This document shows, piece after piece, positions 22,826 to 30,817 of a stretch of 64,000 nucleotides of DNA; position 1 is the first letter of the stretch, and each line of letters begins with the position of its first letter. A program made the position numbers and the translations under genes. The stretch is from DAIOEK01 sp964648485 (GTDB lineage: Bacteria > Chloroflexota > Anaerolineae > Anaerolineales > Anaerolineaceae): the NCBI GenBank assembly GCA_964648485.1, contig CAZYOF010000001.1, positions 62,001 to 126,000 on the forward strand, written 5' to 3'. The notes beneath the pieces were generated by a model. That model ran no database searches. It saw only the letters and a program-made list of their open reading frames with translations, and had not been told where the DNA came from.

Positions 22826-25615
22826 ATGACAGATTCCCCCAATATCCGTAAGATTGACATCGATCAGGAGATGCAGCAATCGTATCTCGATTATGCGATG
22901 AGTGTAATCGTATCACGCGCGCTGCCAGACGCCCGGGACGGTTTGAAGCCAGTGCAACGGCGAATATTATTTGCCATGCACGACCTGGGACTATCTCCCA
23001 ATGCTGCATATAAAAAATCGGCAAGGATTGTTGGTGAAGTTCTGGGTAAATACCATCCCCATGGTGATATGGCAGTCTATGATGCCATGGCGCGGTTAGC
23101 TCAAGATTTCACCATGCGCTGTATGCTGGTGGATGGTCAGGGTAACTTTGGCAGCGTTGATGGAGATCCACCCGCTGCGATGCGTTACACCGAAGCAAGG
23201 CTGACTTCTGCTTCTATTGAGTTGCTTAAAAATATTGAGAAAAATACCGTTGACTTTACCCCCAACTTTGATGGAACTCTTAAAGAACCGGTAGTTTTGC
23301 CAGCCCAGATTCCCAATCTGCTGGTGAACGGCGCCACAGGAATTGCCGTTGGTATGGCTACCAATATCCCTCCACATAACCTGGGTGAGGTCGTCGATGG
23401 TTGTGTTTATATTCTGAAGAATTGGGAGAACATGGATGATATCTCGGTCGAAGACCTGATGAATTTTATCAAGGGTCCTGATTTTCCGACCGGGGGTATT
23501 GTGTTGCAGGATCCACAGGGTGAGGGACTTGCCAGCGTCTATGGGAGCGGAAAAGGCAAAGTGATTGTACAGGCGCGTGCCCACATAGAAGAAATGGAGC
23601 GCGGAAAAAACCGGATCATCATTACAGAACTTCCCTATATGGTAAACAAGTCCTCCCTGATTGAGAGGATCGCCGAACTGGTTCGCGAGAATCACCTGGA
23701 AGGAGTATCCGATCTGCGCGATGAGTCTGATCGGCATGGATTGCGCGTAGTCATAGAGCTTTCCAAGAACGCTGATCCAGAAGGTGTACTGAGAAAGCTT
23801 TATAAGCATACATCTATGCAAACCACCTTTGGTATCACACTCCTTGCGCTGGTGGGCGGAGAGCCAAGGCTGCTTACTCTGAAACAGGCGCTTAAGGTTT
23901 ACCTCGACCATCGTTTGGTGGTTATCCGGCGCAGAAGTGAGTACGACCTGGAAAAAGCCCGACAACGCGCGCACATCCTGGAAGGATACCGGATCGCACT
24001 GAAAAACCTGGATGAGATCATTACACTCATCCGCAATTCTGCTGATGCCGATGAAGCAAAAGCCCGCCTGATGAAACGATTTAAATTAAGTGAGATTCAG
24101 GCTCAAGCAATTCTGGATATGCCTCTCCGCCGGCTTGCTGCCCTGGAACGCAAGAAGATCGAAGAGGAATACAAAGAAGTCATGACTCTTATTGCTGAGC
24201 TGGAAAGTTTACTAAAATCACCGCAAAAAATAAGAATGTTATGTGCCAGCGAGTTGATGGAAGCCCGCCAGATTTATGCAGAGAAAAGAAAAACACAAAT
24301 CATCGGGATGAAGGAAGGTGTCTCGATTTCTGAAATGCTGACCATTACGGATGTGACACCATCGCAAACGGTTTGGGTCGGGATTAATGAAGCGGGGGAT
24401 ATCTGCCGCACGAATTCAGATTCTGCTGGCTGGTTAAGTGGTAAAAATGCCCCGTTATGGGTGGTTAAAGCCGATACGCACCAGACGCTCTACCTGGTCA
24501 GTACAACAGGCAAGGGAGCAGCTATTCCGGTTCATGCGGTCCCTGAAGCTGCGCGGATGGAAGAAGGGGTGCCATTTTATAAAATTTCACCCCTCACTGA
24601 TGACGATTTGATCGGATCTGTTTTCAGCCTGCCATCGAAAAGCCAGATACCCCCAGATAGCTTTGTGGTGACAATTACCCGGGGAGGTATGATCAAGAAG
24701 ACAGCCATCAGCGAACTACCTGGACCGTCTGCGCAAACATTCACCCTCTGCAAGGTCAATGAAGGTGATACGTTAGGATGGGCTTTTATAACTGAAGGTA
24801 AATCAGATATTTTTCTGGCAACCGCCCGAGGAATGTGCATCCGCTTCAAGGAAGAGGAAGTAAGACCGATGGGATTGGTCGCTGCGGGCGTGAATGGTAT
24901 CAAACTCGCGGTAGGTGATGAGGTGGTCAGTGCAGACCAAATTGTGCACGCGAGAGATATCGCATTGATTTGCTCTGATGGGAGAGGTAAACGGACGCTT
25001 ACAAATGAATTCCCAATTCAGGGAAGGTACGGACAGGGTGTCATCGGTTGGCGTTTGAAGCCGGGTGTGAGGTTGGCAGGAATCTGGGTCATCTCTGGTA
25101 AGGAGACAATTACAGCGCACTTCTTAAAATCTGCATCAAAATTGAAACGTGTAGATGAAATACCTGCTGGGGGAAGAGCTGTTCAGGGAAAAGAAGTGTT
25201 CGAAGTAAAAGCGGGAGACCAGGTAATTGGTATTACTGGTATTGCTCATTTTATGAGCGGATTGACAGAAACAAATAGCTCGTCTGAACCAAAGCCTCGA
25301 TCCCGAAGGAGCGGCTCGGGAGAGAGTAACTCATCAAAAACTGAGAGACGTAGTCCGACTGGCACAACAAAATCACGGACCATAAAATCGACTACCAAAC
25401 AAACAGCCAGCAAGGCAACAGCAACGAAGAAACCGGCTACCAAACGGAAAACCACTTCTACAACCATTAAATCACCAACAAGCCGGAAAACTAGCGCAGA
25501 AAAAACAACCAGTACTCCAGCAAAAACGCGAAGTTCAAAGAACCCAGTGGAAGGAAGCACAACAAAGAAGCAACCTGCCAGGAAAAAACCTGATCAATTG
25601 GAATTAGAGATATAA
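22826..25615 (+). CDS. gyrA: DNA gyrase subunit A (type II topoisomerase A subunit)
   Basis: A 929-residue type IIA topoisomerase A subunit that breaks and rejoins DNA. The winged-helix domain holds the catalytic Tyr121 in AMRYTEARLT and the QRR triad in VQRRILFAM; the coiled-coil tower and a beta-pinwheel C-terminal domain follow. The GyrA box near residue 730 is degenerate (QGRYGQG versus the usual QRRGGKG), which leaves ParC as an alternative, though overall it looks like GyrA. The quinolone-pocket position equal to E. coli Ser83 is Met82. After about residue 812 comes a tail of some 115 residues rich in Thr, Ser, Lys and Arg. ATG at 22826 is chosen over a TTG two codons earlier. gyrB is not adjacent. 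Confidence 0.93.
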   Translation: MTDSPNIRKIDIDQEMQQSYLDYAMSVIVSRALPDARDGLKPVQRRILFAMHDLGLSPNAAYKKSARIVGEVLGKYHPHGDMAVYDAMARLAQDFTMRCMLVDGQGNFGSVDGDPPAAMRYTEARLTSASIELLKNIEKNTVDFTPNFDGTLKEPVVLPAQIPNLLVNGATGIAVGMATNIPPHNLGEVVDGCVYILKNWENMDDISVEDLMNFIKGPDFPTGGIVLQDPQGEGLASVYGSGKGKVIVQARAHIEEMERGKNRIIITELPYMVNKSSLIERIAELVRENHLEGVSDLRDESDRHGLRVVIELSKNADPEGVLRKLYKHTSMQTTFGITLLALVGGEPRLLTLKQALKVYLDHRLVVIRRRSEYDLEKARQRAHILEGYRIALKNLDEIITLIRNSADADEAKARLMKRFKLSEIQAQAILDMPLRRLAALERKKIEEEYKEVMTLIAELESLLKSPQKIRMLCASELMEARQIYAEKRKTQIIGMKEGVSISEMLTITDVTPSQTVWVGINEAGDICRTNSDSAGWLSGKNAPLWVVKADTHQTLYLVSTTGKGAAIPVHAVPEAARMEEGVPFYKISPLTDDDLIGSVFSLPSKSQIPPDSFVVTITRGGMIKKTAISELPGPSAQTFTLCKVNEGDTLGWAFITEGKSDIFLATARGMCIRFKEEEVRPMGLVAAGVNGIKLAVGDEVVSADQIVHARDIALICSDGRGKRTLTNEFPIQGRYGQGVIGWRLKPGVRLAGIWVISGKETITAHFLKSASKLKRVDEIPAGGRAVQGKEVFEVKAGDQVIGITGIAHFMSGLTETNSSSEPKPRSRRSGSGESNSSKTERRSPTGTTKSRTIKSTTKQTASKATATKKPATKRKTTSTTIKSPTSRKTSAEKTTSTPAKTRSSKNPVEGSTTKKQPARKKPDQLELEI

Positions 25616-25621
25616 AAACAT

Positions 25622-25642
25622 CCCGGAGGAAAAACCTCCGGG
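25622..25642. terminator. Bidirectional terminator between gyrA and the convergent minus-strand gene
   Basis: CCCGGAGG (25622-25629), loop of five A, CCTCCGGG (25635-25642). Read on the minus strand it is followed by a T-rich stretch (TGTTTTTATA), so it serves the minus-strand gene best; on the plus strand the tail is weaker. Confidence 0.75.
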
Positions 25643-25664
25643 GTATATCTTTAAGTAAGGATCC

Positions 25665-26756
25665 TTAAGCTACTTTAAAATTACTATAATGATAAACAAT
25701 TTTGTCATTGATTAAACCGAAGGTATCGCTGCCATTGGTAACATTACCCCTGCTGGATGTGGCATTCCAGGTGATATGGCGCGTGTTGCCGGTCCCGGTT
25801 GCGCCTACTAATGAAAAAGTGGCATTGGGCAGAATCTGGTTGAAGAGGGTGGAATACCAGGTTTTAATTGCTTCAGTCCCTTGAACTATTTGCGAAGAGG
25901 TTATTTGAACTGCCAGAGGGCTGTACATGCTTGCCAGTGTATCCGGATTTTTCGTATTGAGACCGTTGATATAGGCATCCTGGAATGTCACGGTGGGGAT
26001 AGTCCACACATAATCACGGATCAGGTTCCAAATAGATAACAAATCGCGGCGACATTCATCCCAGCTAAAGAAGTTAAATCCATCGAGGTTCAAGTTCTTA
26101 GCTGTTTTCATGAAGAGAGTAATATCTTTGGAAGTTGGAGCCCAACTGCCTACTTTATAGGTTGGTCCGGTTGGAAAAATCGGTCTAACTACTTTGAGGG
26201 CACGATATTCTTGGACTGTTCTGGTTAATTGTGCGTCGGCATTATGGGCTTCTTCCCAGTAAACCTGTGGCATAGATAAATCGCATTTTTCCAGGAAGGC
26301 TGCAAATGGAAATTTAGAATGATACGTAGGATAGCGGAAGGTACTCAATGCAATTGGCATGGTAGGGATGTACTTCCGTATTTCGGTCATAAAAGCTCTT
26401 GCACTGGTTTCTTTGCTTGTAGATTCCCAGTGCATTTCAGCATCGATCACATATCCTGCGAGACCAAGCGCTTTTGCCCGGGCTCCTCCAATTTGTGCCT
26501 CCCGGATGGGATCTGATCCATAAACAAAGTGCCAACCCCAGGTGGTAATTCCGCGGTTTTTTAAAGCAGAGATCACAGCCGGAACATAATCAATTTTCTT
26601 GGTGGAGTCGTAATTGTAGTAGGAAGTACCATCGGCAATTTTAACCAGTACATGGGTTAATTTCGCAGTAGCTGCCTGTGTAGCGATGGATTCGGGATTT
26701 CCATTTTCGCAGCTGGGGATTTTCCAGATAAAGAAGCCTTTTCCTTGCAGGGTCAT
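25665..26756 (-). CDS. TIM-barrel (glycoside-hydrolase-like) protein with C-terminal NTF2-like domain
   Basis: A 363-residue protein. Residues 1-245 look like a TIM barrel of the glycoside hydrolase/DUF1906-like kind: GYVIDAEMHW gives an acidic residue pair at the end of a strand, and MPQVYWEEAH and GFNFFSWDECR mark later strands. Residues 255-363 look like an NTF2/SnoaL-type alpha+beta domain (VTFQDAYINGLNTKNPDTLASMYSP, then IKTWYSTLF). No signal peptide is visible, which is odd if it were a wall-lytic enzyme. The ATG at 26756 has GGAG eight bases upstream. I cannot name a substrate. It follows the HD-domain gene after 13 bases, probably on one transcript. Confidence 0.6.
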   Translation of the reverse strand: MTLQGKGFFIWKIPSCENGNPESIATQAATAKLTHVLVKIADGTSYYNYDSTKKIDYVPAVISALKNRGITTWGWHFVYGSDPIREAQIGGARAKALGLAGYVIDAEMHWESTSKETSARAFMTEIRKYIPTMPIALSTFRYPTYHSKFPFAAFLEKCDLSMPQVYWEEAHNADAQLTRTVQEYRALKVVRPIFPTGPTYKVGSWAPTSKDITLFMKTAKNLNLDGFNFFSWDECRRDLLSIWNLIRDYVWTIPTVTFQDAYINGLNTKNPDTLASMYSPLAVQITSSQIVQGTEAIKTWYSTLFNQILPNATFSLVGATGTGNTRHITWNATSSRGNVTNGSDTFGLINDKIVYHYSNFKVA

Positions 26757-26769
26757 ACTCAATCTCCAA

Positions 26770-27351
26770 TTATGCGCTGGAATTTGGGGGAATATTGCCG
26801 GCCAATCCTAATTCAGGGGCAATCGCCCGCATGGCGAGGATCACCTCATCGACATGCTGCCAGAGTTCGACACCCAGCTCTTCTGCACCTTTGGCTATTT
26901 CTTCACGGTTGGCGCCAGCAGCAAATGCTTTGTCTTTCCATTTTTTCTTAACAGATGAAGCTGTAAGGTCATAAAGTGATCTGGATGGTCTGACTAAAGC
27001 CACAGCTGTAATCAAACCGGTTACTTCATCACAGGCAAACAATGCTTTTTCCAGTTGGGATATTCTGGGAATTCCGGTATGATCTGCATGGCTCAAAACA
27101 GCACGGATAATCTCTTCAGGGACGCCCTTCTCGCGAAGTATTGGCTCACCCGCCAGCGGATGTTCTTCCAGCGTAGGATGGATCTCCCAGTCAAAATCAT
27201 GTAATAAACCGGTATTACCCCATAATTCTTCATCTTCACCCAGTTTACGAGCGTAATATCGCATGGCTGCTTCTACCGCCAGCATATGGTTGAAGAGGTT
27301 AATATTTTTGATATATTGTTTTACTATTGCAAGTGCTTCATCCCGATTCAT
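26770..27351 (-). CDS. HD-domain phosphohydrolase
   Basis: A 193-residue soluble HD-superfamily protein. Metal ligands are visible as the first His in NLFNHMLAVEA, His-Asp in GLLHDFDWE, a later His in the HADHTG block and a distal Asp in FACDEVTG, matching the H...HD...D order of the family. Such proteins hydrolyse phosphate esters or nucleotides, but the substrate cannot be read here. It stands between a SanA-like gene and the TIM-barrel/NTF2 gene on the same strand. Confidence 0.85.
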   Translation of the reverse strand: MNRDEALAIVKQYIKNINLFNHMLAVEAAMRYYARKLGEDEELWGNTGLLHDFDWEIHPTLEEHPLAGEPILREKGVPEEIIRAVLSHADHTGIPRISQLEKALFACDEVTGLITAVALVRPSRSLYDLTASSVKKKWKDKAFAAGANREEIAKGAEELGVELWQHVDEVILAMRAIAPELGLAGNIPPNSSA

Positions 27352-27410
27352 AATTCATCCATGAACAATTTGGAGTTGCTAATATCCTTGCAAGGATTGT
27401 GCCTTAAATG

Positions 27411-27439
27411 AAAATCAGCCAGCCCGGCTGGTGGATTTT
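27411..27439 (-). terminator. Putative terminator after the SanA-like gene
   Basis: Hairpin AAAATC..CCAGCC / GGCTGG..GATTTT between the stop of the SanA-like gene and the start of the HD-domain gene. The outer A/T arms give a T-rich 3' side on the minus strand, but there is no long clean U-run. Confidence 0.4.
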
Positions 27440-27462
27440 GACCATTCTTTAGGTGAATGTAG

Positions 27463-28110
27463 CTATTTAAAAATAGGTTCCGGATCACCCAAAACTGGCA
27501 AAGGATGCGTGATGTGATTTTCAATTAATGACATCATTGTTGCTGGTATTTCCCGCATTTCCCAATAGATAAAGGATGCTTTTCGATAATTTCTTCCTGT
27601 CGCGGGAACACCATTTACATCCATCCCCAATGATCGGCAGGTATAGATAGCTCTGGGTAGGTGGAATTGCTGGGTAACCAGAATCGCCTCATCCAACCCA
27701 AATATCGCTTTCGCCCTGTAACAGGTATCGTAAGTTCTTCTGCCAGCGTAATCCAGCACAATATCTTCAGCAGGTACTCCCAGCGTGATGGCATATTCAC
27801 GCATGGAACCCGGTTCATTGTATTCCACGAAGCGGTTGTCACCGCTCATTAATATTTTTTCAACTTTACCTTCCTGATACAACCGCACCGCGGTTTCAAC
27901 CCGGTCTCTTAAAACAGCCGTTGGTGTTCCATCTCTACGCAATCCGGCACCAAATACAACAGCTACCCGACGTGAGACCGTTTGCTCTTCGGGGTGAATC
28001 AATGCTTGGGTAGAAAAAATGACATAAAGTCGAGAAATTACACTCAACGCACCAATCGATATGATAATCCAGATGACTATCTTAAGTATGATCAGAACCA
28101 TTTTTCGCAT
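27463..28110 (-). CDS. SanA/YdcF-like DUF218 membrane-anchored protein
   Basis: A 215-residue protein with one N-terminal membrane helix (about 5-28) and an extracytoplasmic DUF218 domain. Typical blocks are VVFGAGLRRDGTPT, VEKILMSGDN, the RRTYDTCYRAK segment and ILVTQQFHLPRAIY. E. coli relatives SanA and YdcF are linked to envelope barrier function; the biochemical role is unresolved. It lies 34 bases downstream of the lipoyl-enzyme gene on the same strand and is probably cotranscribed with it. Confidence 0.88.
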   Translation of the reverse strand: MRKMVLIILKIVIWIIISIGALSVISRLYVIFSTQALIHPEEQTVSRRVAVVFGAGLRRDGTPTAVLRDRVETAVRLYQEGKVEKILMSGDNRFVEYNEPGSMREYAITLGVPAEDIVLDYAGRRTYDTCYRAKAIFGLDEAILVTQQFHLPRAIYTCRSLGMDVNGVPATGRNYRKASFIYWEMREIPATMMSLIENHITHPLPVLGDPEPIFK

Positions 28111-28144
28111 TGTCCGATTTTATCATTACTTTATTGAGGTTTTT

Positions 28145-28999
28145 TCAAATACGTTCATTCCAACTTTTTACAGCGTATTTCTTGTTTTTCAGTTCCTGGG
28201 CAAAATCAATTTCTTCTTGTGTATAAGTGCCTTCAAGAAAATATAAATTGTTATTTTGAACCTGTGCTTTAACAAAAGTCTCTGTCAATACTTGCCAGGG
28301 AATTACTCTTTTAACCACGGCTTCCAACGTTGTTGCACGGTTGTTTATTTGTTCTCTTGCTGAAGATTTTACATTTTCATCGGCGTAATTTAACCCGGAT
28401 ACGATTCGACTGATATCTCCAAAAACAGGAATTGCGCCATGCTGCAAGACATGGTTCCCTTTTCTTGCCTGGGCGGATCCTATGATTTTTTTGCCTTCCC
28501 AGGTTATTTCATACTGCGAAGGGACCTCAAAGCAAATAGGATTTTGGTTATTTTGCGAGATCTGGGGATGCTGGTAGTTCATATCTGCTTCGATACCCAG
28601 CAGATTTAAGAATTGTATCAATCCGGTTGCTATCCGCTGGTAGCTTTCCAGGATATCTCCCGAGAATAACGGATTATCGAGAGATGCGGCGAAACAGTAG
28701 GTTAATTCGTCTATGTGTAATATCGCTCTTCCACCTGAAGGGCGACGGACGATATCCCAACCGTGTTCTTTGACTCCAGATAAGTTGATGTCGCTAAATG
28801 GTTGTGCTCTTCCCAATGATAAACAGCCTGGCTCCCACTGATAGAGGCGGAGTGTGGGAGGTGATTTGCCTTCGCCAGCGCAAGTTGCTACTGATTCGTC
28901 TAGAGCCATATTCCATGCCCCTTCCGCAGCGGGATCAATTATTAATCGCCAGGTCATAGGATCTTGATTTATATTATTCATATTGGATGATTTTAACAT
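28145..28999 (-). CDS. Lipoate-protein ligase A family, LipM-like octanoyltransferase
   Basis: A 284-residue member of the biotin/lipoate protein ligase fold (BPL_LplA_LipB). Diagnostic blocks are RRPSGGRAILH, the IGSAQARKGNHVLQHGAIP stretch with the invariant Lys, and CFEVPSQYEI. The Cys in the last block matches the catalytic Cys of LipM-type octanoyl-ACP:GcvH transferases and is not expected in LplA ligases, so LipM is the better guess. It would modify lipoyl domains such as GcvH or E2 subunits. The start is uncertain: ATGs at 28999, 28981 and 28957 are all possible, and the last lies closest to the conserved MTWRLI start of the fold. Confidence 0.82.
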   Translation of the reverse strand: MLKSSNMNNINQDPMTWRLIIDPAAEGAWNMALDESVATCAGEGKSPPTLRLYQWEPGCLSLGRAQPFSDINLSGVKEHGWDIVRRPSGGRAILHIDELTYCFAASLDNPLFSGDILESYQRIATGLIQFLNLLGIEADMNYQHPQISQNNQNPICFEVPSQYEITWEGKKIIGSAQARKGNHVLQHGAIPVFGDISRIVSGLNYADENVKSSAREQINNRATTLEAVVKRVIPWQVLTETFVKAQVQNNNLYFLEGTYTQEEIDFAQELKNKKYAVKSWNERI

Positions 29000-29074
29000 A
29001 TGCTTGATCTTACCCGAACCATTTAATTTGTGTATGTTAGAATTATGCAGACAATTAACAAAGGTGGAATGATT

Positions 29075-30781
29075 ATGTCTGAAGTTATGTTTGTACAGCC
29101 GCGAGATACCATTGAATTACATTTGCCTGATGGGAGGGTGATATCAGGGAAGCGGGGAGATCCAATCGAGTCATTTCTTCAGGTTTTTTCTGCAGAAGAA
29201 CGTGAACTCATCGTAGGTGCCATTGTCAATGGCGAACTACGAGAACTGACTTATCCATTGCAAATGGATTGTAGCGTCAGTCTGGTAAATATGGATACGG
29301 CTGATGGCGCGCGAATTTACCGGCGCTCTCTCACTTTCCTGCTCGAAGCAGCGTTTGAAGATTTGTTTCCAGAAGCCAGTCTCACAGTAGATCATTCTGT
29401 CACCTCCGGGGGTTTTTATTGTGAAGTAAGTGGTCGTAATCCACTTACATTTCAGGAAATTTTGCAACTAAAAGAATTAATGCGGATTCTTGTCCAAACC
29501 AATTTGAGGTTTGAACGGCAGCAAGTACCTTTAAATGAAGCCATTGAATATTTCCGCAGCGAGGGAAATGACGATAAGGTTAGACTGCTCTCTTACCGCC
29601 AGAAAGAATTTCTTGTTCTTTACCGGCTGGGGAATCACCGTGATTATCATCATGGCTATATGGTGCCATCCACAGGATATTTAAAGTGGTTTGATTTGAA
29701 TATCATGGGTGATGGATTTGTGATCAACTATCCACGGAGAGTTAATCCGCGGCACACGCAACCCCTCCCCGGTTACCCAAAATTACTGGCGACATTTAAG
29801 CAATACGGGGAATGGCTGGAAAGGTTGGGGATTGAGAGCGTGGGTGCGCTCAATGACGCAATTCATGCCGGAAAGATCAAAGAAGTCATCCTTGTTTCAG
29901 AAGCACTGCACGAACAACGTATCTCTGAGATTGCTGCGCAGATTGCTGTAGATGCAGAACGAATCAGAGTGGTATTGATATCTGGTCCCTCCTCTTCGGG
30001 TAAAACAACCTTTTCAAGGCGGCTGACCGTGCAGCTGATTTCGCAAGGTGTATCACCATTTCCGTTGGAGATGGATAATTACTTTGTAAATCGGGAGCAA
30101 ACACCACGCGATGCCAATGGGGAATATGATTTTGAAGCCCTCAATGCATTAAACCTGCAATTGCTCAATGAACAACTGGTTGATTTGATTGCCGGTAAAA
30201 AGGTGACCCTGCCGCACTATAACTTTCGTACAGGAATGAGCGAAACGGGAGAGACGGTACAGTTACAATCTGGTCAGTTGATTATCCTGGAAGGCATCCA
30301 TGGATTGAACCCCAATCTGATCAACAAAATTGACCCTTCTCATATGTACCGTATCTATGCATCTGCATTGACCCAACTTAACCTCGATCGATATAACCGG
30401 ATATCCACTACAGATACCCGCCTGTTACGCAGAATTGTCCGTGATGCCCGGGAGAGAGGATATTCAGCCCAGCAAACGATTTCACGGTGGGAATCGGTAC
30501 GGTCAGGGGAAAAGAATCACATTTTCCCATTCCAGGAGAACGCGGATACTATGTTCAATTCGGCGTTGGCTTATGAATTATCTGTATTAAAGCCGTTTGT
30601 TGAACCCCTGCTTCGCCAGGTTCATTATGGTTCGATGGAATACATCGAAGCAAAGCGATTACTCGCATTCCTTGATTGGTTCCTGCCTGTTAACAGCGAT
30701 ATGCTCCCTGACAATTCCATATTACGGGAGTTTGTGGGTGGATCGATTCTGGCTGACTTTAAGCTCTGGCAGAACAGTTAA
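29075..30781 (+). CDS. Nucleoside (uridine-type) kinase with TGS and ThrRS-like N-terminal domains
   Basis: A 568-residue protein. Residues 1-75 resemble a TGS domain and about 80-235 the second additional (editing) domain of threonyl-tRNA synthetase; the metal-binding His residues are missing (RIYRRSLTFLLEAA where ThrRS has an HS), so editing activity is unlikely. The C-terminal half is a uridine kinase/phosphoribulokinase-like NTPase with P-loop GPSSSGKTT at 304-312 and the MDNYFVNRE substrate segment. Such fusions occur in several anaerobes and are annotated as nucleoside kinase. The ATG at 29075 with AGGTGG seven bases upstream is preferred over in-frame starts at 29030, 29045 and 29069. 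Confidence 0.85.
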   Translation: MSEVMFVQPRDTIELHLPDGRVISGKRGDPIESFLQVFSAEERELIVGAIVNGELRELTYPLQMDCSVSLVNMDTADGARIYRRSLTFLLEAAFEDLFPEASLTVDHSVTSGGFYCEVSGRNPLTFQEILQLKELMRILVQTNLRFERQQVPLNEAIEYFRSEGNDDKVRLLSYRQKEFLVLYRLGNHRDYHHGYMVPSTGYLKWFDLNIMGDGFVINYPRRVNPRHTQPLPGYPKLLATFKQYGEWLERLGIESVGALNDAIHAGKIKEVILVSEALHEQRISEIAAQIAVDAERIRVVLISGPSSSGKTTFSRRLTVQLISQGVSPFPLEMDNYFVNREQTPRDANGEYDFEALNALNLQLLNEQLVDLIAGKKVTLPHYNFRTGMSETGETVQLQSGQLIILEGIHGLNPNLINKIDPSHMYRIYASALTQLNLDRYNRISTTDTRLLRRIVRDARERGYSAQQTISRWESVRSGEKNHIFPFQENADTMFNSALAYELSVLKPFVEPLLRQVHYGSMEYIEAKRLLAFLDWFLPVNSDMLPDNSILREFVGGSILADFKLWQNS

Positions 30782-30782
30782 C

Positions 30783-30817
30783 AAAAAATGTCAGGCAATT
30801 TTGCCTGACATTTTTTT
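30783..30817. terminator. Bidirectional intrinsic terminator
   Basis: AAAAAATGTCAGGCA and TGCCTGACATTTTTTT form a perfect stem with A and T runs on both flanks. It sits exactly between the convergent nucleoside kinase and aminotransferase genes. Confidence 0.95.

Noticed and set aside
23096..23974. Long open frame on the minus strand inside gyrA (about 290 codons).
   Set aside because: Composition lacks any recognisable domain and it is fully antisense to conserved gyrA sequence; it is a shadow of gyrA codon use.
25246..25560. Minus-strand frame rich in Val, Phe and Leu opposite the gyrA tail.
   Set aside because: It mirrors the low-complexity Thr/Lys codons of the tail; no start signal or homology.
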